Assembly (NCBI GenBank): GCA_029747015.1 | Contig: JAKOGI010002450.1 | Location: forward strand, 1-64,000 | Direction of reading: 5' to 3' | DNA length: 64,000 nucleotides | From: Carnegiea gigantea | Lineage: Eukaryota; Streptophyta; Magnoliopsida; Caryophyllales; Cactaceae | Shown here: positions 1 to 10,474 of the stretch, piece after piece | Numbering within the stretch: the stretch's first letter is position 1 | Layout: the number at the start of each line of letters is the position of its first letter | Notes under the pieces: model-generated | Database searches by the model: none | What the model was told of the DNA's origin: nothing | The model's input: only the letters and a program-made list of their open reading frames with translations | Position numbers and translations under genes: made by a program

Positions 1-237
1 TGGAATGAAAATGAAAAGTTTTCTTTGCTAGCTTAAGCAAATCTCAAATCTCCTCTACTTTATCCTTCATTGGTGGTGTTTAGGAGTGATTCTTTATCCT
101 CTCTTCCGGTGCGTTTGCTTTACGAAGATTGGTGGTGAATCCTTTAGCTTTGGCTGGTGGTTTTAACCTTTAGGCCAATTCATATCCAAGTGTGTTGAGG
201 GTTAGTAGTGTCCGAAGTGCTAGCCTAGCACGCATCA
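1..237 (+). repeat. E1 5' LTR (3' part only)
   Basis: This is the end of the left LTR, finishing CACGCATCA. It aligns without gaps to 6108-6344. It contains a GGTGGTG-type repeat region seen in the other LTRs, but no GGCACGG hairpin. Confidence 0.95.
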
Positions 238-239
238 AC

Positions 240-251
240 TGGTATCAGAGC
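240..251 (+). other. E1 primer-binding site (tRNA-iMet)
   Basis: TGGTATCAGAGC lies 2 nt after the LTR end. It is complementary to the 3' end of plant initiator tRNA-Met, the usual primer for this clade. Confidence 0.93.
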
Positions 252-468
252 CCAACTTCGATTCTTGGTGAGTTGGTTTTGATTGCCGTAAGCTCCTCTT
301 CTCTTCTCCTTGATTCTTTTCGTTTCTCCCCTCCTTGAATTCACTTCTCACGTTCCCCTTGAATCCACAAAGAACCCTCCTAGCCCAAACACGAATCCTA
401 GCTACAAAAAAAAAAAAAAACAAGCTCCACAAATAGCCCCAACCGTTTCTCCACTCCTTTACCAAAAC

Positions 469-1317
469 ATGGCCGAAAGGGGAGATCCTTCTTCCTCTCC
501 TCAAGACGCCCCTTTAAGGGAACCGGTGAGAGTTCCTAGAGGTATGACTCTAGAACAAGCTCACGAAATGAGGAGGGATAGAACCATCCTTGAGATGCAA
601 GAAAGCATAAGAACCCTCACTACACAACTCCAACAACTCGTGGCCCAACCGAGAAGACAAGAACGAGAACCACCCCGGGACCTTCCTAATGACCTTGATT
701 TTGACTCTCCTCTTGAGAGTGACTCTTCTATGGGAGGGAGAAGGCCGAGGAGGAGGAGGATACAACAAGATGAACTCAATGACTTGAAGATTGAGGCACC
801 CGAGTTTGATGGAAGTTTGAGACCCGAAGATTACTTAGAATGGGTTCAAGCTTTGGAGAGGATCATTGAGATTAAGGGTTATTCTAGTGAGAAAGCCTTT
901 AAACTTGCCGTGTTGAAGCTCAAATCATACGCATCTCTATGGTATGAGAACTTGAAGAGGACGAGAGCCTTAGAGGGAAAATCCAAGATCAACACTTGGA
1001 TTAAGTTAAAGAAGTACATGGACAAACGATTCTTGCCTTCCACTTATAAGCAAGAATTATACTTGAGGGTTACTTCTCTTCAACAAGGAAGTATGAGGGT
1101 TGAGGAGTATATTCGAGAGTTTGAACAACTCCAAATTCGATGTTCATTGAGGGAGGAACCCGAGCAAACCATCGCAAGGTTCCTAAAAGGTCTATCTCCA
1201 CCTATCCTTGAGCGGGTCGAACTTCAACCCTTTTGGACCTTTGAGGATGCTTGCAAATTGGCCGTGAAGGTAGAAAAACAACTCAAATCCAAACACCCTT
1301 TGTTTCTACCCCCTTAA
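469..1317 (+). CDS. gag: E1 Gag capsid region
   Basis: Retrotransposon Gag. The frame is open from 310, but I choose the ATG at 469 (MAERGDPSSS), because upstream is leader sequence with a 15-A run at 406-420. A charged, helix-prone N-terminus is followed by the plant Gag core (from about residue 105; IEAPEFDGSL, WVQALERI, SYASLWYENL, then FLPSTYKQEL and VEEYIREFEQL). The frame ends at 1315-1317 just after the core. The natural continuation, with the CCHC knuckle, lies one frame away (read from about 1290). So capsid is separated from nucleocapsid by a -1 change. It forms the virus-like particle that packages element RNA. Confidence 0.85.
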   Translation: MAERGDPSSSPQDAPLREPVRVPRGMTLEQAHEMRRDRTILEMQESIRTLTTQLQQLVAQPRRQEREPPRDLPNDLDFDSPLESDSSMGGRRPRRRRIQQDELNDLKIEAPEFDGSLRPEDYLEWVQALERIIEIKGYSSEKAFKLAVLKLKSYASLWYENLKRTRALEGKSKINTWIKLKKYMDKRFLPSTYKQELYLRVTSLQQGSMRVEEYIREFEQLQIRCSLREEPEQTIARFLKGLSPPILERVELQPFWTFEDACKLAVKVEKQLKSKHPLFLPP

Positions 1318-2099
1318 AGCCCACGGCCACCCCTAAGTCCTTCCCACCCTTCAAACCGAAATACCCTCCCAAGACCACCCACAACCAAGAGAAAGGAAAA
1401 GAAGTTCTAAAGGAGGGACTCAAAAGCCAAAAGAAATGTTTCAAGTGCCATGGTTTTGGGCACTTTCAAGCGGATTGTCCAAATCGAAGAGTCCTTACTA
1501 TTAAGGAAATTGATGAGCTCGGTCACATGGAGGTCGAAAGTGATGAAAGTGAAGAAGAGATCCTTGAGGACGAAGAAGACCCCACCTATCAACCCGAGGA
1601 AGGGGATGTTCTTATGATCAAGAGGGTTTTGCACACTAAGGAGGCCATTTCGGACTCCAATCAAAGAGAACAAATTTTCCATTCAAGATGTAAAGTCTTG
1701 AACAAAGTGTGCAACTTGATCATTGATGGAGGGAGTTGCACTAATGTGGCTTCCCATGAAATGGTTACCAAGCTTAACCTTACTACCATTCCTCACCCAA
1801 GGCCATACACCCTACAATGGCTCAAAAAGGGGAGTGAAGTAACGGTTAGTAAGCAAGTTCTAGTCCCTTTCTCCATTGGTGGCTATCAAGACGAGGTTGT
1901 TTGTGACGTTTTACCCATGGACGCTTGCCATTTGCTCCTTGGGAGGCCTTGGCAATTCGACAAGGATGCTACCCATCACGGTCAAGCTAATACTTATTCC
2001 TTTAGGCTTAAAGGGAAAACCGTGACATTAGCCCCTCTACCCCAAACCAAACACATAAACACAAACCCAAGAGTGGAGAGACAAAGCCAAAAGACCTAA
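1251..2099 (+). CDS. E1 nucleocapsid knuckle and aspartic protease frame
   Basis: Middle frame of the split polyprotein, meaningful from about 1290. It has a perfect CCHC knuckle CFKCHGFGHFQADC at 1437-1478, an acidic linker, then a retropepsin-like protease. The active-site motif is IIDGGSC, with the catalytic Asp codon at 1725-1727; DGGS replaces the usual DTGS/DSGA, as in the other elements here. The later LLGRPW motif is also present. The frame stops at 2097-2099, while the natural continuation (PKDLTLLVSEG) is in the pol frame from about 2087, another -1 step. It would cleave Gag-Pol. Confidence 0.82.
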   Translation: MQIGREGRKTTQIQTPFVSTPLKPTATPKSFPPFKPKYPPKTTHNQEKGKEVLKEGLKSQKKCFKCHGFGHFQADCPNRRVLTIKEIDELGHMEVESDESEEEILEDEEDPTYQPEEGDVLMIKRVLHTKEAISDSNQREQIFHSRCKVLNKVCNLIIDGGSCTNVASHEMVTKLNLTTIPHPRPYTLQWLKKGSEVTVSKQVLVPFSIGGYQDEVVCDVLPMDACHLLLGRPWQFDKDATHHGQANTYSFRLKGKTVTLAPLPQTKHINTNPRVERQSQKT

Positions 2100-2101
2100 C
2101 C

Positions 2102-4996
2102 TTGCTAGTGAGTGAAGGGCGAGTTGAAAGGGCCCTTGAGAAAGGAAAGACCGTGTACATGATTCTCTTTGTTGAAACCCCACAGAATCCCCCACAAAAA
2201 AACCTACACCCCTCGGCCATCCCCTTAATCCAAGAGTTTGAGGATGTTTTCCCTCAAAATCTACCTCCCGGTCTTCCTCCTTTAAGGGGCATAGAGCACC
2301 AAATCGATTTAATTCCCGGTGCCCCTCTACCCAATAAACCGGCCTATAGATGTAACCCCACCGAAACCAAGGAACTCCAAAAGCAAGTGCAAGAATTGGT
2401 GGACCAAGGTTATGTGAGGCCAAGTATGAGTCCTTGTTCCGTTCCGGCCTTATTAGTTCCAAAGAAAGATGGGACTTGGAGGATGTGCATTGATAGTAGG
2501 GCCATCAACAACATCACCATCAAGTATAGGTACCCAATTCCTAGGCTTGATGACATGTTAGATGAGCTACATGGTTCAAGGATCTTCTCAAAGATTGATT
2601 TAAGGAGCGGATACCACCAAATTCGGATGAAAGAGGGGGATGAGTGGAAGACCGCTTTCAAAACCAAGCAAGGGCTATATGAGTGGCTAGTCATGCCATT
2701 CGGACTCTCAAATGCACCTAGTACTTTCATGAGATTGATGAATGAAGTACTAAGGCCCTTTATTGGTGACTTCGTTGTGGTTTACTTTGATGACATTCTT
2801 GTGTATAGCAAGAATGAAACCGATCATATTCTACATCTAAGGAAGGTGTTCACTACTCTACGTGAACAAAGATTGTATGGCAAGCTTGAAAAATGTGAAT
2901 TCTTTGTACCAAGGGTTGTTTTCCTTGGTTATGTTGTCTCAAGTAAAGGAATCCAAGTGGATGAATCCAAGGTGGAAGCCATCCAATCTTGGCCGGTTCC
3001 CACCTCCATTACGGCCGTACGAAGCTTTCATGGCCTAGCCTCCTTCTATAGAAGATTCATCAAGGATTTTAGTTCCATCATGGCACCCCTCACGGAATGT
3101 ATGAAGAAAGGTACTTTTGTTTGGACCCCCTCGGCCCAAAAGTCCTTTGAAACAATCAAGCTCAAGTTGTGTGAGGCCCCGGTTTTAGCCCTTCCAAACT
3201 TTGAAGAGTTGTTTGAGGTGGAGTGTGATGCAAGTGGAGTAGGGATAGGAGCCGTTCTTACTCAACTCAAAAAGCCTTTGGCCTATTTTAGTGAGAAATT
3301 GAGTGGCCCCAAACTCAATTATTCAACATATGACAAAGAGTTTTACGCCATAGTCCGGGCTTTGCATCATTGGAATCACTACTTGAAACCTAAGCCCTTT
3401 GTATTACATTCGGACCACCAAGCTTTAAAGTTCCTTAGTGGGCAGCCTAAACTCAATTTTAGGCATGCTAAATGGGTTGAGTTTTTACAAGCCTTTTCCT
3501 TTTCCACCAAACACAAAAGGGGTTGTGAGAATGTGGTAGCCGATGCACTCTCAAGGAAGTATGCCTTGATCTCACTTCTAGGGGCAAAGCTACTCGGATT
3601 TCAAGCTATTCAAGCTTACTATGAGGAAGATTCAACTTTCAAGGACTTGTTTAAGTCCCCTCCTACTCACGGTCCCTACCAAATTCAAGAAGGATTTCTC
3701 TTTAAGGGTAACAAGCTTTGCATTCCTTCTTGCCCTTTTAGAGAACTCCTAGTGAGAGAAGCTCATGGGGGCTCACTTGCTGGTCATTTTGGGATCAACA
3801 AGACCTTAGACATTCTAAGGGAACACTTCTTTTGGCCCAAGATGGGAGAGGACGTGCACAAGGTCGTTTCAAGATGTGCTATTTGCCACCAAGCCAAGAG
3901 TCAATTTCACCAAGGGCTCTATTGTCCCCTGCCCGTGCCTCTTAGGCCGTGGGAAGATGGGAGCATGGATTTCATTGTGGCCTTGCCTAGGACACAAAGG
4001 GGCAAGGATTCGGTCATGGTGGTTGTGGATCGATTCTCAAAGATGGCACACTTCATAGCATGCCACAAGACCGATGATGCTTCCCACATTGCGGATCTTT
4101 ACATGAAAGAGGTGATTCGGCTTCATGGTGTTCCCAAAACAATTGTGAGTGACCGAGACACAAAATTTCTCTCTCACTTTTGGAGGAGTTTATGGCATCT
4201 CTTGGGTACTAAGCTCCTCTATAGTACCACTTGCCATCCTCAAACCGATGGCCAAACGGAGGTGACAAATAGAACCCTTTCTACCCTCCTTAGGACATTG
4301 GTTCACAAAAATTTGAGAGCGTGGGACATCAAGCTAGCCCATGCGGAGTTTGCCTACAACCGCACACCGGTTAGGGCCACGGGCATGTCACCATTTGAGG
4401 CTTTGTATGGGGTTAATCCCCTAACTCCCATTGATCTTCTACCTCTCCCCATGGATTGCAAGGTGAGCTTTGAAGCGAAAGAACGAGCCAAGGAGATGCA
4501 AAGTCTACATGAACGGATTAGGGCTCACATTGAGAAGGTTAATGAAGCTTACAAGAACAAAGCCAATAAGAACCGCAAGGGCATGGAATTTCAACCCGGA
4601 GACTTGGTATGGCTCCACCTTAGAAAGGAAAGGTTCCCCTCAAGAAGGAAAAACAAGCTCATGTCAAGGGGAGATGGCCCATTCAAGGTGATTTCTAAGG
4701 TTGGTCCAAACGCTTACAAGCTAGAGTTGCCCGGTGAAATGGGGGTTTCGGCCACCTTCAATGTAGGGGATCTGAGCCCTTACATCGAGGATGACTTGAA
4801 CCTTGAGGATTTGAGGGCAAATCCTCTTGAGGAGGGAGAGGATGATACGCACCAACCACGAAGTTCTAGTCTACAAGAGCATGTCCTTGTTCAACAACTC
4901 CATTCGGATCCCTATTGTCAAGGTATTCAGTTTGACCTACAAGCTCCCTTGGGAAGGTCCTTACTCTCTTGGACCCCTAGTCCAAAGCCAAGCTAG
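2102..4996 (+). CDS. pol: E1 reverse transcriptase, RNase H and integrase
   Basis: About 960 codons are open without a stop. The frame can be read from about 2087, so 2102 is not a true initiator. RT motifs include VPKKDGTWRMCIDSRAIN and the catalytic YFDD at 2783-2794. RNase H follows ([27 protein letters not shown]). Integrase has the HHCC finger ([10 protein letters not shown] ... CAICHQAKS) and a DDE triad with Asp 3968, Asp 4151 and Glu 4259, giving D-35-E between the last two. The C-terminal GPFKVI motif is typical of Ty3/gypsy integrase. No chromodomain is seen. The last 51 codons lie inside the 3' LTR (from 4843). The gene looks potentially functional on its own, but is out of frame with protease. 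Confidence 0.9.
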   Translation: MLVSEGRVERALEKGKTVYMILFVETPQNPPQKNLHPSAIPLIQEFEDVFPQNLPPGLPPLRGIEHQIDLIPGAPLPNKPAYRCNPTETKELQKQVQELVDQGYVRPSMSPCSVPALLVPKKDGTWRMCIDSRAINNITIKYRYPIPRLDDMLDELHGSRIFSKIDLRSGYHQIRMKEGDEWKTAFKTKQGLYEWLVMPFGLSNAPSTFMRLMNEVLRPFIGDFVVVYFDDILVYSKNETDHILHLRKVFTTLREQRLYGKLEKCEFFVPRVVFLGYVVSSKGIQVDESKVEAIQSWPVPTSITAVRSFHGLASFYRRFIKDFSSIMAPLTECMKKGTFVWTPSAQKSFETIKLKLCEAPVLALPNFEELFEVECDASGVGIGAVLTQLKKPLAYFSEKLSGPKLNYSTYDKEFYAIVRALHHWNHYLKPKPFVLHSDHQALKFLSGQPKLNFRHAKWVEFLQAFSFSTKHKRGCENVVADALSRKYALISLLGAKLLGFQAIQAYYEEDSTFKDLFKSPPTHGPYQIQEGFLFKGNKLCIPSCPFRELLVREAHGGSLAGHFGINKTLDILREHFFWPKMGEDVHKVVSRCAICHQAKSQFHQGLYCPLPVPLRPWEDGSMDFIVALPRTQRGKDSVMVVVDRFSKMAHFIACHKTDDASHIADLYMKEVIRLHGVPKTIVSDRDTKFLSHFWRSLWHLLGTKLLYSTTCHPQTDGQTEVTNRTLSTLLRTLVHKNLRAWDIKLAHAEFAYNRTPVRATGMSPFEALYGVNPLTPIDLLPLPMDCKVSFEAKERAKEMQSLHERIRAHIEKVNEAYKNKANKNRKGMEFQPGDLVWLHLRKERFPSRRKNKLMSRGDGPFKVISKVGPNAYKLELPGEMGVSATFNVGDLSPYIEDDLNLEDLRANPLEEGEDDTHQPRSSSLQEHVLVQQLHSDPYCQGIQFDLQAPLGRSLLSWTPSPKPS
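4829..4842 (+). other. E1 polypurine tract
   Basis: GAGGAGGGAGAGGA directly precedes the LTR start TGATACGC. It is the plus-strand primer site and is also translated as part of pol (EEGEDD). Confidence 0.85.
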
Positions 4997-6344
4997 TCCA
5001 AGCTCCTTGTAGAAGCCTAGCAAAGGTTTCCACCCAAAAACAGTCCAATTCGGTTCCTTAGAACAACCCGGGCAGTGGCCGTTTCTTTTGCATGTTCAAG
5101 GCATTTTTCCTCTTACCAGGGGTTTGGAAGCACTTTACACTTTTGGGTTGACAACCTAAGTCCTTTATAAAGCTTTTATTTAGCTTGTAAATGGCCTAGG
5201 TTGATAACTTTTGGCTAAAGATGCAACCGGGTATCCAGTTTCAGCCACACAGCACCTGACTGAAGTTTGAGGTGATTTTTGGCTTGCCTTGGCAGGCCTT
5301 TGGTCGAGATATTTCTGGCCTTTCTTTAAGTTTAGGATGTGATCTTTCATATAAATCAAGTTGCAAGTGAAAAGGAGGCCATTTGGGGGTTCAAATCATC
5401 CAAACATTTCAGACCTGCAAACTGGCCAGTACAGCCGCGCACATGGGTCAACTTCTGGCCCTCTATTACCCAAGAGCAACCTGATTTAACTGAACGGTTT
5501 AAAGCCTAACTTTAAGTTTCAGGTCTTATCTTTCCAATGAAGCAAGTTCCAAAGCATTTTGACATCATTTGCCTAGTCAACCAGCCTAATCTTTCAAACC
5601 GTGCAAAACTGGACAGTCCTGGAATTCAGCCTATGATCTGGTCCGAAATGAGCTCCGTTTGTTCCCATCTTTTGAGGACTCTTTGGGGACACCTAAGGGC
5701 ATGAAAGGGTGTCTAAATGTTTATCAAATGAACCCTCAAAACCTCAGATTCAGCCACCCAAGGTACAGCTATTATCCGGGCAAGCAAGGAAGAAAATACC
5801 CTTTTATCCAAGGGACCAAAACAAGCTGTCCTTTGCTGTTTTAGGTGATCAGCCGGCTGTCCTTGCTGTTTTGACTTGTTTTTCATCTTATCAAAGCTTT
5901 CATTAGTTGTACTTAAGTGTAACACATGTTAGACACCTCAAACATTGAGATTAACACTTGTATTAGGTGTCAAACATCCAAGAGATGCTGAATTTAGGCC
6001 TTGTATTAGCTAGACTAGGTTGCTTGATTTAGCTAGTTAAATCTTGGCCCTTGATCTTGTTGTGAAGGCCGGATATACTCGGCCAAAGCTGAATGTTTAC
6101 TAACTTTTGGAATGAAAATGAAAAGTTTTCTTTGCTAGCTTAAGCAAATCTCAAATCTCCTCTACTTTATCCTTCATTGGTGGTGTTTAGGAGTGATTCT
6201 TTATCCTCTCTTCCGGTGCGTTTGCTTTACGAAGATTGGTGGTGAATCCTTTAGCTTTGGCTGGTGGTTTTAACCTTTAGGCCAATTCATATCCAAGTGT
6301 GTTGAGTGTTAGTAGTGTCCGAAGTGCTAGCCTAGCACGCATCA
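4843..6344 (+). repeat. E1 3' LTR, 1502 bp
   Basis: It begins TGATACGCACC after the purine tract and ends CGCATCA. Its last 237 bp duplicate the left edge of the window. The first 154 bp are coding (end of pol). No ORF of interest lies in the remaining 1.35 kb. Confidence 0.93.
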
Positions 6345-9300
6345 ACCTTGGAGCGAAAAGAGCAAGAAATGGGAAAGGGAAAATTAGAACGTGGGCCAAA
6401 ATGAAAGAAAAACTCAAGGCCAAGTTTCTTCCCTCACACTATGTGCAAGATAATTATCTGAAACTCCACCGCCTCAAGCAAGGATCAAAAAGTGTAGAGG
6501 AGTACACTCGGGAGTTTGAACAACTCCTTCTCAAATGCGACTTGAAAGAAGATGACTCTCAAACCTTGGTAAGACACTTAACCGGACTTGATGAGTCTAT
6601 TGCTCATATTGTTGAATTGCAACCATATTCATCCCTTGATGATTTGAGTTCTCTAGCCTACAAGGTAGAACAACAAAAGAAATCAAAGGGAAAGAGTATC
6701 CTATCCAAGCCTCTCTCTCGTCCTTACCCCACACAAAGGCTTCCGTACTACCCTCCTCGTCCATAAAATCCCCCACCACCACAAACCAAAAACACCACTC
6801 CAACCCCTCCAAAACCTTCCACACAAGAGCCCAAATCTAAAGACAAGGTTCGTTGCTTTCGGTGCCAAGGTATGGGACACTATGCATCTGAGTGTCCAAA
6901 CAAGAGGATCGTTTCCCTAGCGGAGTACCAAGAAGCATGTGATGAACATGCCTATGACGAAGAAGAAGGAGACCACTATGAAGAAGGAAGCTTGGAAGAA
7001 GTTGAAGAAGGCCCCGATGAAGGAGAGTTGCTTGTTATCCGCGGGGCCTTGAGTGGAATTGCCACTCAAAAGGACATGGAGCAAAGAGAAGCCATTTTTC
7101 ACACCAGGTGTACCGTAGGAGACAAGGTTTGTTCCCTTATCATTGATGGAGGTAGTTGTGCTAACGTTGCCTCAAAGACTATGGTGGACAAACTCAAGCT
7201 GCAAGTCTCTCCTCGTCCAAATCCCTACACCATACAATGGTTGAATCAAGGCAAAGGTTTGCAAATTACTCACCGTTGTCTTGTTTCCTTTTCAATTGGG
7301 AAAAACTATAACGATGAGATTTGGTGTGATATAGTCCCCATAGATGCTTGCCATATATTATTGGGTAGACCATGGCTTTTTGATAGAAGTGTCATCCATG
7401 ATGGCCGGATGAACACTTACTCTTTTCTCAAGGACCGTAAGAAAATCACTGTTACCCCTCTCAAAAGTCCTGCCCCCTCTAAACCAAAAGACAATCCTTA
7501 TTTGGAAGTCTTCCTTACTACTCTTCTCAAACCTGAGCATCATGAGTATGAGTCTTTTAAAGACTTGATACTTTTACAAGAAGAGTCTAAGCCACCATCT
7601 CCCTCACATCCACTACTCACCCCTCTCCTACAAGCCTATCACCATGTTTTTCCACAAGAAATTCCACATGGCCTTCCCCCTCCAAGATCTATCTAACACA
7701 AGATAGACCTCGTTCCCGGATCCGTACTTCCAAACAAGCCGGCATACCGGATGTCTCCAAGCGAAACACAAGAAGTCCAAAGACAAGTGGATGATCTCTT
7801 GTCCAAGGGTTTAATTCGGGAAAGTCTAAGCCCATGTGCCGTGCCCGCCCTCCTTGTTCCTAAGAAGGATGGTAGCATTCGTATGTGTGTTGATAGCCGG
7901 GCGATAAACAAGATCACTATCAAGTACCGGTATCCTATTCCCCGATTGGAAGATCTATTGGATGAATTACACGGAGCCGCTATCTTTTCTAAGATTGATC
8001 TTAGAAGTGGCTATTATCAGATTCGTATTTTTGAAGGTGATGAATGGAAAACCGCCTTTAAGACTAAAGGAGGTTTATATGAGTGGCTTGTAATGCCATT
8101 CGGGCTTACTAATGCCCCGAGCACTTTTATGAGACTCATGAACCAAGTTCTCAAGCCCCTCATTGGAACTTGTGTTGTTGTTTACTTTGATGATATCTTG
8201 GTCTATAGCAAGACCGAGGAGGAGCATGCCAAGCATTTGCAACAAGTTTTGGAGATTCTTTCACAAGAACAACTTTATGGCAATATGGAGAAATGCTTTT
8301 TCTTCACTCCTCAAGTGGTATTCTTGGGTTTCATTGTTTCCGCCCAAGGCCTCCAAGTTGATGATAGCAAGATCAAGGCTATTCAAGAGTGGCCAACTCC
8401 TACATCCATCACTCAAGTAAGGATTTTTCATGGCCTAGCCTCATTTTACCGGAGGTTCATTAGAAATTTCAGCACAATTATGGCTCCTATGATCGAGGTA
8501 ATTAAAGGCAAAGAGTTTTCATGCAACGAGCAAGCACAACAAGCCTTCGAAGAGATCAAGAAGAAGCTCACTAGTTCCCCCGTTCTAGCCTTGCCCGACT
8601 TTACCAAAGTCTTTGAAGTAGAGTGTGATGCATCCGGGGTAGGAATTGGAGCTGTCCTATCTCAAGAGAAGAGACCCATTGCCTTTTTCAGTGAGAAGCT
8701 CAACGATGCCAAGAAGAAGTACTCCACCTATGACAAGGAGTTTTATGCAATCATTAGAGCATTGGAGCATTGGCGTCATTACTTAGTTGGAGGTGAGTTC
8801 ATCCTTCATTCCGACCATGAAGCTCTCAAATACATCCAAGGACAACATAAGCTCAACCCTAGACATGCTAAATGGGTAGAGTATCTTCAGTCCTTCCACT
8901 TCACTATCCAACATAAGGCGGGAACTCTCAACAAAGGAGCTGATGCATTATCAAGAAGGTACTTATTACTCTCTACTTTGAGTACTAAAGTACTTGGATT
9001 TGAAGTTGTTAAAGATTTGTACCCAAAAGATGATGATTTCAAGGACATTTTTGAGAAGTGTCTTAAGCACCCCCATGGGTTGTTCCACTTAGAAGATGGA
9101 TTCCTATTCAAAGGTTCACGCCTTTGTATACCTCAATGTGGATTTCGTGAACTACTTATCCAAGAGCTACATGGAGGAGCCCTAGCTGGCCATTTTGGTG
9201 TCGAGAAGACTAGATCAATGTTGAAGGAACACTACTATTGGCCTAAGATGTCAAGAGATGTAGAGCATTTCATCAAAAGATGTTCTACTTGTCAAATGGC

Positions 9301-10474
9301 TAAGAGCCATTCTTTGCCCCAAGGATTGTATTCTCCACTTCCCATTCCTCAAGCCCCTTGGGAAGATATTAGCTTGGATTTCATCACGGGTTTACCTAGA
9401 ACACAAAGAAACAAAGACTCCATTATGGTGGTTGTGGATCGATTCTCCAAGATGGCGCATTTCATCCCTTGCCACACCACTAATGATGCTACTCAAGTGG
9501 CTAATCTTTATTTCAAGGAGATTGTGAGACTACATGGCATTCCAAAGAGCATGGTATCCGATCGTGACTCCAAGTTTCTTAGTCATTTTTGGCTAACTCT
9601 ATGGCGCAAATTGGGTACTCAACTCAAGTTTAGCACTACTTGTCATCCCCAAACTGATGGACAAACTGAAGTCACCAATAGGACTTTGGGTACCTTACTT
9701 CGAGTCCTAGTGAAGAAGCATTTGAAGAATTGGGATGAGTTGCTACCACATGCCGAGTTTGCATTCAATCGAGTGCCTAGCAAGTCCACCCAACTCTCTC
9801 CATTTCAAGTTGTGTATGGCTACAATCCCAAGAGTCCCTTGGATCTTGTTCTCATTCCAACTTCCACAAAATTTAGTTGGGAAGCTGAAAAAAGAGCCAA
9901 GGAGATCTAAGATCTTCATGCAAGAGTTAGAGATAACATTGCCAAGGCTAATGAAAGAGTCATGCAAAGCGCCAACAAGCATCGCAAGGAGGTACATTTT
10001 CAGCCAGGAGATTTGGTATGGATTCACATGAGGAAGGAGCGTTTCCCTTCAAAGAGAAAATCTAAGTTGATGCCACGTTCCGATGGTCCATTTGAAATTC
10101 TTGAGAAGGTTGGGCCCAATGCATACAAGGTTGATCTACCTGGAGATTATGGAGTTTCGGCTACCTTCAATGTCTCCGATCTTAGCCCCTATTTCGATGA
10201 TGAGCCCCTTCCTAGTTTGAGGGCAAACTTTCACTTACCCGGGGGGAATGATGGAGACCATCATGAGAAGCCCAAGGACCATCAAGCTCAGCCCAAGGAG
10301 GACTCACTCAAGCTTCAAGAGGTCAAGGAAGTTGCCAAACTTTGCCGGAAATTGGCGTTCATGCCCGAAGAGGTAGTGCCGCCTTCATCCAGAAATTTCC
10401 CGATTTTTGTGTGCACTTTTGACCTACCTAAAGTGGTCCCACAACTTGAGGCTCCACATGGTTTTGACGTTTAA
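6345..10474 (+). pseudogene. E2 Gag-Pol polyprotein with three in-frame stops
   Basis: One continuous frame runs from mid-gag to 10474. It is broken only by TAA at 6764-6766, 7694-7696 and 9908-9910; related copies keep Gln (CAA-type) at the last two. The CCHC CFRCQGMGHYASEC is at 6854-6895, the protease Asp of IIDGGSC at 7145 and RT YFDD at 8183-8194. RNase H, the HHCC finger and the integrase DDE block ([28 protein letters not shown]) are present, with GPFEILEKV near the end. The frame crosses the LTR start at 10249 and adds about 75 LTR-encoded residues (KEVAKLCRKL, then FPIFVCTFDLP) before the stop at 10472. The first part of gag is absent because E1 interrupts it. Confidence 0.88.

Larger units (their letters stand above)
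1..6344 (+). mobile_element. E1: Ty3/gypsy CRM-like retrotransposon, youngest insertion, nested in E2 gag
   Basis: Partial 5' LTR, iMet PBS, gag, protease, RT, RNase H, integrase, purine tract and a complete 1502-bp 3' LTR are present in order. The left end of the 5' LTR is off-window. The sequence right after the 3' LTR (from 6345) reads directly into the gag of E2 (residues NLGAKRARNGKGK), so E1 is inserted in E2. The TSD copy would be ACCTT (6345-6349), but its left partner is outside the window. Bases 1-237 match 6108-6344 with a single visible difference (G200 versus T6307), which indicates a recent insertion. Despite this, its coding region lies in three successive frames. Confidence 0.93.

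Noticed and set aside
406..420. Poly-A run as the tail of a LINE or SINE
   Set aside because: It sits in the E1 leader shortly before gag ATG; similar A-rich leaders occur in E3 and E9 without any non-LTR sequence or TSD.
1285..1317. Programmed -1 frameshift site between gag and protease of E1
   Set aside because: Runs such as GAAAAAC and ACCCCCT are present but not as an X-XXY-YYZ heptamer in the gag phase; related elements have a single frame, so mutation is simpler.
4600..4842. Chromodomain after integrase in E1 and in the other pol elements
   Set aside because: After the GPF and GVSATFNV.DLSPY block only a short acidic stretch and the LTR-encoded tail follow; no aromatic-cage-like sequence or TRAR-type CR motif was seen.
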